A DNA stretch of 64,000 nt, taken from NCBI RefSeq assembly GCF_947581735.1, contig NZ_CANPVT010000002.1, positions 1 to 64,000 of the forward strand. Direction: 5' to 3'. This document shows, in pieces, positions 34,379 to 41,786 of the stretch. Position 1 is the stretch's first letter. Every line of letters begins with the position of its first letter. Origin of the DNA: Candidatus Palauibacter soopunensis (GTDB taxonomy: Bacteria; Gemmatimonadota; Gemmatimonadetes; Palauibacterales; Palauibacteraceae). The position numbers and the translations under genes were made by a program. A model generated the notes under the pieces. That model had not been told where the DNA came from, did no database searches, and was given only the letters and a program-made list of their open reading frames with translations.

Positions 34379-35953
34379 CTACGCCCTCTTTCGCAGCACC
34401 GCGCCGGCCCGTTTGCCGGTGAGTGCGCCGTCCCGAAGCGTGACGGTGCCGTTGACGACCACGTGGCGCATGCCGGTCGCGATCCGGTTGGGCTGGAAGG
34501 TCGTGCCGGTGTCGGCGAAGGTCTCCGGGTCGAACACGACGACATCGGCGCGCATGCCCGGCTTGAGCAGGCCGCGATCCGAGAGGCCGACGATTTCCGC
34601 CGGCTGGCCGCTGAGCCGGTGGATCGCCTCCTGTGGCTTCAGGCGGCCGGTCTCGCGGACCATGAAGCGCCAGAACCACGAGGCCCAGGTGTAGGCGCCC
34701 ATGAACGAGGCGCCGGCCAGCGGTCCGTCGGGGGCGAGCGCCGTGGCATCTGAAGCGGGCACGCAGAGGTCGTGGGCGAAGACCTCCTCCTGCTGATCCT
34801 CCTCGTAGGCGCGGAGGAGCACCATGGGAGCCTTCCCGGCTCCCGCGCTGTCGAGCAGCAGGTCGCAAGCGGCGTCGAGGGCGGTGGTGTCCCGGCGGCG
34901 CGCGATCTCCTCGAAGTCGAGACGCGCCATGTCCGGCCAGACCTCGTCGTCCACGAGGTAGATCCGGCCCCAGTCCCCGAGCCCGGTGATGATGGACTTG
35001 TGGTCGCCGATCTGCGCCCGGACTTCAGGCGTCTCGAGCAGCCTCACCTGCTCCCTCGGACTCGCGTTCAGCACCCGCGGGGGGAGCATCGCATAGAGGA
35101 AAGTCAGGCCGTACAGCCGCGTGTGCATGTCGAAGGCGACGTCGTCGCCCGCCGCTCTGGCCGCATCCACCAGATCGATGCAGCGGTTCGTCTGGTCGAG
35201 CCCGCTTCGGGGCGCGAGGTGTGAGACCTGGAGCCGAATTCCCGCGTTGCGAGCCGTGCGAATCGCTTCGGCCACCGCCTCGTCGGCGCGGTCCTCGCGC
35301 TCCCGGGTGTGGGTCGCGTAGAACCCGCCACGCCGGGCCGTGACCCGCGCCAGCGCGGTGATCTCCGCCTCACCGGCACCCTGCTCCGGCGCGTACTCCA
35401 GGCCGGTGGAGTAACCCCAGGCACCCGCCTCCAACCCCTCCTCGAGCAGCCGCGTCATGGCCGTGACTTCGGCGCTCGTCGCCGGACGGGCCTCCAGTCC
35501 GAGCGTGGCCAGGCGCAGCTGTCCGTTCGGGACCAGGGTCAGAACGTTGACGGCCGGTTCCACCTCCTCGAGCCGCTCCAGGTAGGCGGCCGGGGAGGAC
35601 CAGTCCAGCGGCAGGCTGCCGTCGAAGCCATAGATGATGCGGCTCGAAAGCTCCGGGTCCCTGATCGGAAAGCAGCCGTGGCCGCAGTTCCCGATCACCT
35701 CCGTCGTCACTCCCTGGTGGATGGCGCTGACCGCCCGCGGGTCCACCAGCAGCGTGTAGTCGGAGTGGCTGTGCACGTCGATGAAGCCGGGCGCCACCGC
35801 GAGACCGCCGGCATCCAGTTCCATGGGCGCTTCCGCTTCCACGTCGCCCACGTCGACGATGCGGCCCGCCCGGACCGCCACGTCCGTCCTCGCCGGCGCA
35901 GCCCCCGTCCCGTCGAACACCAGGCCGCCGCGGATCATCAGGTCAGGGTTCAT
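34379..35953 (-). CDS. N-acyl-D-amino-acid deacylase (D-aminoacylase) family amidohydrolase
   Basis: A 524-aa cytoplasmic amidohydrolase. Markers are MIRGGLVFDGTG, APGFIDVHSHSD (metal-site HxH), EVIGNCGHGCFP (Cys ligand region typical of D-aminoacylases), GAWGYSTGLEY, ATHTRER and LQVSHLAP, and the C-terminal GLLKPGMRADVVVFDPETFAD. It cleaves the acyl group from N-acyl-D-amino acids or N-carbamoyl analogues. With the neighbouring hydantoinase genes this suggests a route for cyclic or D-configured amides. It is last of three same-strand genes. Confidence 0.9.
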   Translation of the reverse strand: MNPDLMIRGGLVFDGTGAAPARTDVAVRAGRIVDVGDVEAEAPMELDAGGLAVAPGFIDVHSHSDYTLLVDPRAVSAIHQGVTTEVIGNCGHGCFPIRDPELSSRIIYGFDGSLPLDWSSPAAYLERLEEVEPAVNVLTLVPNGQLRLATLGLEARPATSAEVTAMTRLLEEGLEAGAWGYSTGLEYAPEQGAGEAEITALARVTARRGGFYATHTREREDRADEAVAEAIRTARNAGIRLQVSHLAPRSGLDQTNRCIDLVDAARAAGDDVAFDMHTRLYGLTFLYAMLPPRVLNASPREQVRLLETPEVRAQIGDHKSIITGLGDWGRIYLVDDEVWPDMARLDFEEIARRRDTTALDAACDLLLDSAGAGKAPMVLLRAYEEDQQEEVFAHDLCVPASDATALAPDGPLAGASFMGAYTWASWFWRFMVRETGRLKPQEAIHRLSGQPAEIVGLSDRGLLKPGMRADVVVFDPETFADTGTTFQPNRIATGMRHVVVNGTVTLRDGALTGKRAGAVLRKRA

Positions 35954-35986
35954 CGCATCCGGCAGTCCGTGGCAAGACCTCGACAG

Positions 35987-36967
35987 CTAGTCCTGAGGAT
36001 AGGCGCCGGCGACGCGGGCGCGCTGGCGGACGAGGGCGAGGATCACGTCGATCGTTGGGGTGGGCACATCGACCATGCGCCCCATCTCCTGGACGGCCGT
36101 GACGAGGGCGTCGATCTCCATGGGACGGCCCTTGTCGAGGTCCTGCAGCATCGACGTGCGGTGCGCGCCCACGGCCTCGATCCCGTTGATCCGCCGCTCG
36201 ATGTCGATCGAGAAGCGGGCGCCCAGGGCTTCGGCGACCGCCTGCCCCTCGAGCATCATCGTCTTCGCGACGGCGCGCGTGTCGGGGTCTCGGGCGATCG
36301 TGTCCACGGTCTCCTGCGTGAGGGCGCTGATCGGATTGAAGGCGACGTTCCCCCACAGCTTCACCCACATCTCGTTCCGGATCCCCCGGACCGGGGCCCT
36401 GAATCCGGCTTCGATGAACGCGCGCGCGAGCCGCCGCACGCGTTCGGTCTTCTCGCCGCTGGGTTCGCCGAGCGTGAACCGGTTGTACTTCAGGTGCCGG
36501 ATGACGCCCGGTTCCGACACCTCGCTGGCCGCGTACACGACGCAGCCGATCACGCGCTCCGGACCGATCCCATCCCACTGCACGCCGCCGGGGTCGAGGC
36601 TCTCGAGGCGCCGATCCCGCCACGGTCCCTCGAGTTCGTAGAAGTACCACCACGGGAGACCGTTCGTCGCCATGACGACCGCCGTGTCGGGCCCGAACAG
36701 GGACTGCATCGGCTCCACGATGTGGGGGACGGAATGCGCCTTGAGCGTGACGATCACGTAGTCCTGCGGCCCCACCTGCGAAGGATCGTCCGTGCAGACA
36801 GGGTGCGCGACGCGCTCCTCGCCGTCGATCAGCAGCCGCACGCCGTGTTCCTGCATCGCCTTCAGGTGGGGGCCGCGCGCGATGAGCGTGACGTCCTGGC
36901 CCGCCAGCGACAGCTGCGCGCCGAGGTATCCCCCGATCGCGCCGGCCCCGTAGATGCAGATCCGCAT
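35987..36967 (-). CDS. Ketopantoate reductase family protein (PanE/ApbA)
   Basis: A 326-aa NADPH-dependent reductase. The dinucleotide motif is ICIYGAGAIGGYLGAQL, then TLKAHSVPHIVEP, the C-terminal helical domain starts around RGIRNEMWVKLWGNVAFNP (the conserved Lys is in WVKLWGN), and SMLQDLDKGRPMEID is the family signature. It may make pantoate, completing the pathway with PanB 13 kb away. The local context (CoA ligase, D-aminoacylase) also allows a role on another 2-oxo acid, so I give no gene symbol. Confidence 0.85.
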   Translation of the reverse strand: MRICIYGAGAIGGYLGAQLSLAGQDVTLIARGPHLKAMQEHGVRLLIDGEERVAHPVCTDDPSQVGPQDYVIVTLKAHSVPHIVEPMQSLFGPDTAVVMATNGLPWWYFYELEGPWRDRRLESLDPGGVQWDGIGPERVIGCVVYAASEVSEPGVIRHLKYNRFTLGEPSGEKTERVRRLARAFIEAGFRAPVRGIRNEMWVKLWGNVAFNPISALTQETVDTIARDPDTRAVAKTMMLEGQAVAEALGARFSIDIERRINGIEAVGAHRTSMLQDLDKGRPMEIDALVTAVQEMGRMVDVPTPTIDVILALVRQRARVAGAYPQD

Positions 36968-37001
36968 CAGCGGCCCGCCCGGCTCCCGTGGGCCGCGCGG
37001 C

Positions 37002-38540
37002 TCATGTCAGGCCGAGCTTCTCGGCCATGCCGATGCGCTGAATCTTGCCGGTCGGACCCTTGGGGATGTCGTCCATGAGGAGGATCTTGCGCGGGACCTT
37101 GAAGTCGGCGAGCCGTTCCGCCGCGAACGCCTGAAGTTCGCGGGGCGTCGCCTCCATCCCCGGGCGGAGCACCGCGGCCGCCGCGATTTCCTCGCCCAGC
37201 TTCGGGTGCGGCGTCGCGAACGCCACGACCTGACGCACGGCCGGGTGGTCGAGGATCGCCTCGTCGATCTCGCGCGGCGAGATCTTCTCTCCCCCGCGGT
37301 TGATGATCTCCTTCAGACGACCCGTGATCGTCACGTAGCCCTCGTCGTCCATCACGCCCTGGTCCCCCGTCCGGAACCAGCCGTTGGTGAAGGCTTCGGC
37401 GTTCGCGGCGGGGTTGTTCTCGTATCCGTCGCTGACGTTGGGGCCGCGGATCACGATCTCGCCTATGTCGCCCGCCGGCAGGAGCGTCCCGGCCTCGTCC
37501 ATAACCGAGACCTCGGGGCCCGCGGCGATCCCGACGGTGCCCGGCTTGCGGGCCGCGGGCGGAAGCGGGTTGCTGGTCATCTGGTGCGCCGCCTCGGTCA
37601 TCGCGTACGCCTCCAGCACCGGGGCGCCGAACGCTTCCTCGAGTTCCGCCATCACCTGCGGCGGCAGGGCGGCGGAGGCCGAGCGGATGAAGCGCAGCGG
37701 GTTCTGCTCGATCACCTCCCGGTTGCGCGCGGCCCGCGCCACGATCGCCTGGTGCATGGTGGGGACGGCCGTGTAGAAGGTGGGCCGCGCCTCGGCGAGC
37801 CACGCGAAGAAGCGGAGGGCGTTGAAGCCGGGAGTGCAGAAGATCGATCCCCCGACTCCGAGCGGGGCGAGGACCGCCGCTATGAGTCCGTGGATGTGGA
37901 ACAACGGCATCACGTTCAGGCAGCGGTCGTCGGCCGTGAGCCGCAGGGTGTGGCTAACGTTGACTGCGGAGGCGCACACGTTCCGGTGCGAGAGCGGCAC
38001 GATCTTGGGGCGTGACGTCGTCCCCGAGGTGTGGAGGATGAGCGCGACGTCGTCCTCCTCGGCCCAGCCGCCCGAGGACCCTTCCCCGCCGGAGTCGGTT
38101 TCCCCGGACTCCTCCGGCACGAGTTCGAACGCCCCGGCCGGAGCCTCGGCGTCCGTCTGGAGTTCGAGGATCGGTATCCCGAGGCCAACGGCCGCGGCTC
38201 GCGCCGGGGAGTCGCTTCCCGCTTCCAGGATGAGCGTCTTCGCGCTCAGGTCGGAAAGATAGAACTCGTACTCGGGCTGCCGGTAGGCGGGATTCAGCGG
38301 GGCCGCCGTGGCGGCGCACGCCACGGCGACGAAGGCGGAGGCCATCTCGGGTCCGTTGGGGAGGACGATCGCGACGCGATCGTTCCGGCCGATGCCGAAG
38401 CCGTTCAGCGCGGCGACGGTGCTCGCCACTTGGCGGCGGAGACCGTCGAAGTTCAGCGGCTCGCGTCCGGGCGCCGCGATCGCGGGACTCTCCCCCGAAC
38501 TGCCCGCGAGCAGTTCTCGGACGGTAACGGGATTTGGCAT
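37002..38540 (-). CDS. AMP-forming acyl-CoA synthetase (oxalate-CoA ligase-like)
   Basis: A 512-aa adenylating enzyme. Core motifs: LILHTSGTTSRPKIVPLSH (P-loop), VMPLFHIHGLIAAVLAPL, YAMTEAAHQM, GWFRTGDQGVMDDEG, GRLKEIINRGGEKISPREID and the catalytic lysine in PKGPTGKIQR. The FHIHGL and YTAVPTMHQAI blocks resemble oxalyl-CoA synthetases (Pcs60/AAE3) more than fatty-acid ligases; this substrate guess is weak. It is first in a three-gene minus-strand run with the reductase and the D-aminoacylase. Confidence 0.85.
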   Translation of the reverse strand: MPNPVTVRELLAGSSGESPAIAAPGREPLNFDGLRRQVASTVAALNGFGIGRNDRVAIVLPNGPEMASAFVAVACAATAAPLNPAYRQPEYEFYLSDLSAKTLILEAGSDSPARAAAVGLGIPILELQTDAEAPAGAFELVPEESGETDSGGEGSSGGWAEEDDVALILHTSGTTSRPKIVPLSHRNVCASAVNVSHTLRLTADDRCLNVMPLFHIHGLIAAVLAPLGVGGSIFCTPGFNALRFFAWLAEARPTFYTAVPTMHQAIVARAARNREVIEQNPLRFIRSASAALPPQVMAELEEAFGAPVLEAYAMTEAAHQMTSNPLPPAARKPGTVGIAAGPEVSVMDEAGTLLPAGDIGEIVIRGPNVSDGYENNPAANAEAFTNGWFRTGDQGVMDDEGYVTITGRLKEIINRGGEKISPREIDEAILDHPAVRQVVAFATPHPKLGEEIAAAAVLRPGMEATPRELQAFAAERLADFKVPRKILLMDDIPKGPTGKIQRIGMAEKLGLT

Positions 38541-38613
38541 GGTCAGGTCAGGCCGGCCTGATGTCGCCGGGCTTGGTTGAAGGTTCTCGGCACGGACCGT
38601 CGATGGCGTGCGG

Positions 38614-40395
38614 TCAGCAGGAGACGCAGCGGTGGTTGTTCTTCGCCCCGAGGCTCTCGAGGAGGGCGATCGTCTCCGGGAACGGCTGCACGCGCTGAAC
38701 CGGCCCATTGGCCAGGTCGACGGTCGTCTGCCCGTTGCGGGCCACGAGCGTCACGTCGGCGCCCCGCTCGACGAGATAGAGGATCATCTCGTTGTCGCCG
38801 CGCGACGCGGCGTGGTGGGCGGGCGTGTACCCGTTGTGGTCGCGCGCGTTCACGTCGGCGCCGAGTTCCTCGACGAGGAACTTCATGGCCGGCAGCCAGC
38901 CGTCCGGCACGTGGCGGTGGGAATTGCCGGCGAATCCCTGCCCGTAGCCGACGCCGGCCGCCGCATGGATGGGGTGGACCGCCGGCCCCCCGACGGGAAT
39001 CGGATCGAGACCGGAGTAGTCGATGTCGTCTCCGCCACGGCCGTAACGCCGCTCCGGAACCTTCGCCGTCGGGGTCGCGGGATCGGTTCCGTACTCCAGG
39101 AGCAGCTTCATGGCCTCGATGTCGAGCGCGTGCGCGGCGCGCCAGAAGGGTGTGGCGCCAGTGCGGTCGACGCCCAGCAGGTCCCGGTTGTACGTCGTGA
39201 ACCAGAGCGACTTCTTCAGCCGGGGGTTCGGGTCGACGCCCGCTTCGAGCAGCGTCCGCATCACGTCGAGGTACGACCACTCCTGCTGGTGTACATCCGT
39301 GGGCTGCGGATGCCGGGCTTTCGGCGCCCAGTGCATGTTGAGCGCGGCGTAGAGCGGGGTGGCGCCGGCATCGCTCCGGAGGTTCGGGTCGGCGCCGCGC
39401 GCGAAGAGTTCCATCGCGAGGTCGAAGTGCCCGTTGATCAGCGCGATGAGCAGCGGGGTCGTGTCGTCCGCGGCGCTCCGCTGGTCGATGTCCGCACCCT
39501 TGTCGAGCAGGGCGAGCGCTACGTCGCGGTGGCCTTCGCGGGCCGCGAGCAGCAGCGCGGTCAGCCCTCCGTGCGTGCCGACGAGGTCTGCGTAGTTGCC
39601 CAGGCAGCCGGAGCAGGTGGGCTCCTCGGGGTCCTCGAGCCGCACGGGCTGGAGGCCGGGGCCGGGGCCGGCGGCGGGCCTGGGGGCCGCTTCGCGCGGT
39701 GACGGGGCCGGCGGCGCGCGGCCCGCCCGGAGCGCCGCCACGCGGGCATTGCGTTCGCGGCGGTCGAGCTGGTCCCACGCGTCGCGCGCCACGATGTCGA
39801 GTACGTACGCGGTGGGCGAGAAGTCCGCCCCCGCGTCGACGAGGGCGTCCACCGAGCCGGCTCGGCCCGCCGCCGCGGCGAACATGAGGGGCGTCTGGCC
39901 CCACTCGGGCTCCCGGGCGTCCGGATCGGCGCCGTGGCGCACCAGCGCCTCGATTGCACCGGGCGACCCGGCGGCGGCCGCGAAGTGCAGCGCGGTCGCG
40001 CCGGTCGACGTCGCGGCGCGCGCGTCGGCTCCCGCTCCCAGCAGCGCCTCGACGAGCGGCGCGTGCGCCGCCCGGCTCGCCACGTGGAGCGGCGTGTGCC
40101 CGCCCAGCCGCGTGCCCGCCTCGAGATCCGCGCCCGCCTCGATCAGCACCCCGGCCACGTCGAGCCGCCCCTTCATCGCGGCCCAGTGGAGTGCTGTCAT
40201 GCCGTCGCCCCGCGCGGCGTTCACGTCTTCGCCCGCGGCGAGCAGCGACCGCACGGCGGCCAGATCGCCGCGCATGGCCGCATCGGCCACCGGAGCATCC
40301 GGCCCGCCCGGCCCCACCGGCGACCCGACCGGGGCGGCGGCGCCGAGCGCGAGCAGCGCCGCGGCCGCGAAGACGATCGATAGTGCGCGCCGCAT
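38614..40395 (-). CDS. Exported ankyrin-repeat protein
   Basis: A 593-aa protein with a signal peptide (IVFAAAALLALGAAAP) and about ten ankyrin repeats in two blocks (about residues 40-190 and 265-580), with the consensus G.TALH.AA..G and ALL..GAD. A Pro/Ala-rich linker and a CSGC motif (TCSGCLGNYADL) sit between the blocks, and the protein ends NNHRCVSC. The cysteine pairs suggest disulphides after export. Its ATG overlaps the DUF1552 stop by one base (TGATG), so translation is coupled. Function unknown; probably a binding partner of the two upstream products. Confidence 0.85.
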   Translation of the reverse strand: MRRALSIVFAAAALLALGAAAPVGSPVGPGGPDAPVADAAMRGDLAAVRSLLAAGEDVNAARGDGMTALHWAAMKGRLDVAGVLIEAGADLEAGTRLGGHTPLHVASRAAHAPLVEALLGAGADARAATSTGATALHFAAAAGSPGAIEALVRHGADPDAREPEWGQTPLMFAAAAGRAGSVDALVDAGADFSPTAYVLDIVARDAWDQLDRRERNARVAALRAGRAPPAPSPREAAPRPAAGPGPGLQPVRLEDPEEPTCSGCLGNYADLVGTHGGLTALLLAAREGHRDVALALLDKGADIDQRSAADDTTPLLIALINGHFDLAMELFARGADPNLRSDAGATPLYAALNMHWAPKARHPQPTDVHQQEWSYLDVMRTLLEAGVDPNPRLKKSLWFTTYNRDLLGVDRTGATPFWRAAHALDIEAMKLLLEYGTDPATPTAKVPERRYGRGGDDIDYSGLDPIPVGGPAVHPIHAAAGVGYGQGFAGNSHRHVPDGWLPAMKFLVEELGADVNARDHNGYTPAHHAASRGDNEMILYLVERGADVTLVARNGQTTVDLANGPVQRVQPFPETIALLESLGAKNNHRCVSC

Positions 40396-41786
40396 CAGTC
40401 CGCCGTCTCCGCGAAGGAGAACGTCCCGGTGCTGTTCCCGAAGCTCGTCACATCGTCCATCCCGAGCCGGTGCATGAGGCTCAGCATCACGTTCGCCATC
40501 GGCGTCCCGGGCGCGGCCCGCAGGTGCTGGTTGCCTTCCATCCTCCCCTGCGCGCCGCCCACCACGAACAGCGGGCACCGTTTGTGATTGTGCACGTTCG
40601 GGTCCCCCATCGGCGACCCGTAGATGATCATCGTCTTGTCGAGCAGGTGCGTGTCCCCCTCCATCGACTCCTTCAGCCGGTCGAGGAAGTACGGAACGAG
40701 CCCGACGTGGTAGCGGTTGATCTGCGCGAAGTCCGTGATGTTGTTCTCGTTGTCGCCGTGGTGCGACGCCGGGTGGAAGCCCCTGTCGATTCCGCTCTCG
40801 GGATAGACCCGTCCCGACGCGTCCCGCCCCATCTTGAACGAGAACACGCGCGTCATGTCCGCCTGGAACGCGAGCGCCTGCAGGTCGAACATCAGCTTCA
40901 CGTGCTCGTCGAACGAATCGGGCACGCCCGCCGGCGCCTCCGGCAGATCCCGGTCTTCTCCGGATTCGTTGCGCGCCACCACCCGCTGGATGCGGCGCTC
41001 GATCTCCCGCACGTTTTCGAGGTAGCGGTCCATGCGCTGCCGGTCGGACGGATCGAGCCGACCCCTGAGGCTCGCGACTTCACCGGTGAGGAAATCGAGG
41101 ATGCTGGCGCTCGAACGCTGCCGCGCCGCGCGCGCCTCCGGCGTCCCGCCGGCCCCGAAGAGCTGGTCGAACGCGACACGCGGATCCCGGATCATCGGCA
41201 GCGGCTGCGTCGGCGACGACCAGCTGATCGTGTCCGTGTACACGCACGCGTACCCGTACGCGCAGCCCCCGGCCTGGTCCACGTTCTCGATGCAGAGCTG
41301 CATGGACGGGATCGGCGTGTCCTGCCCGAAGCGGTGCGCGTAGAGCTGGTCCAGCGACGGTCCTACGAAGACGTCCGAGCTTTCCGTCTGCTTCGGGTGG
41401 GCCTGCGTGAGGAACGTGGCGCTCGACCGGAAGTGGTCCCCGCCGATCTCCTTCGGCTTCGTCGCCTCGGCGGGCTCGACGTCGGTGTCGCTGATGATCG
41501 TGAGATAGTCGCGGTAGGGCTCGAGCGAACTCAGCGCAGTCGGCGACAGGTCGAAGCCCCGGCCGGTGGCCGCCGGCGACCAGTAGTTCTGCGCCGCCCC
41601 GAACCCGCTGCTCCCCGCCGAACCATGCACCATCTCGATACAGACGAGCCGCGTCGGATCCGCGACCTCGCGCGCCCACAGCCGGCCCGCCGGGACCATC
41701 GCGTCGAGGAACGGCAGGGCGACGGTCGCCCCCGCACCCCGAAGGAACGTCCGGCGAGAGAGGTGCTTCCCTGTGATGAACTCCAT
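40395..41786 (-). CDS. Tat-exported DUF1552 protein
   Basis: A 463-aa protein with a twin-arginine signal (LSRRTFLRGAGATVALPFLD) and the DUF1552 domain through the rest: FGAAQNYWSP, SIPSMQLCIEN, SSILDFLTGEVASLRGRL, RVFSFKMGRDASGRVYP and ASHHGDNE. Function unknown; DUF1552 genes travel with DUF1592 genes in many bacteria. Export by Tat implies folding, possibly with a cofactor, before transport. It overlaps both neighbours by one base in TGATG junctions. Confidence 0.85.
   Translation of the reverse strand: MEFITGKHLSRRTFLRGAGATVALPFLDAMVPAGRLWAREVADPTRLVCIEMVHGSAGSSGFGAAQNYWSPAATGRGFDLSPTALSSLEPYRDYLTIISDTDVEPAEATKPKEIGGDHFRSSATFLTQAHPKQTESSDVFVGPSLDQLYAHRFGQDTPIPSMQLCIENVDQAGGCAYGYACVYTDTISWSSPTQPLPMIRDPRVAFDQLFGAGGTPEARAARQRSSASILDFLTGEVASLRGRLDPSDRQRMDRYLENVREIERRIQRVVARNESGEDRDLPEAPAGVPDSFDEHVKLMFDLQALAFQADMTRVFSFKMGRDASGRVYPESGIDRGFHPASHHGDNENNITDFAQINRYHVGLVPYFLDRLKESMEGDTHLLDKTMIIYGSPMGDPNVHNHKRCPLFVVGGAQGRMEGNQHLRAAPGTPMANVMLSLMHRLGMDDVTSFGNSTGTFSFAETAD

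Noticed and set aside
35987-36967. Naming the ketopantoate-reductase-like gene panE
   Set aside because: The family includes many reductases acting on other 2-oxo acids, and the neighbours are catabolic genes rather than pantothenate genes.
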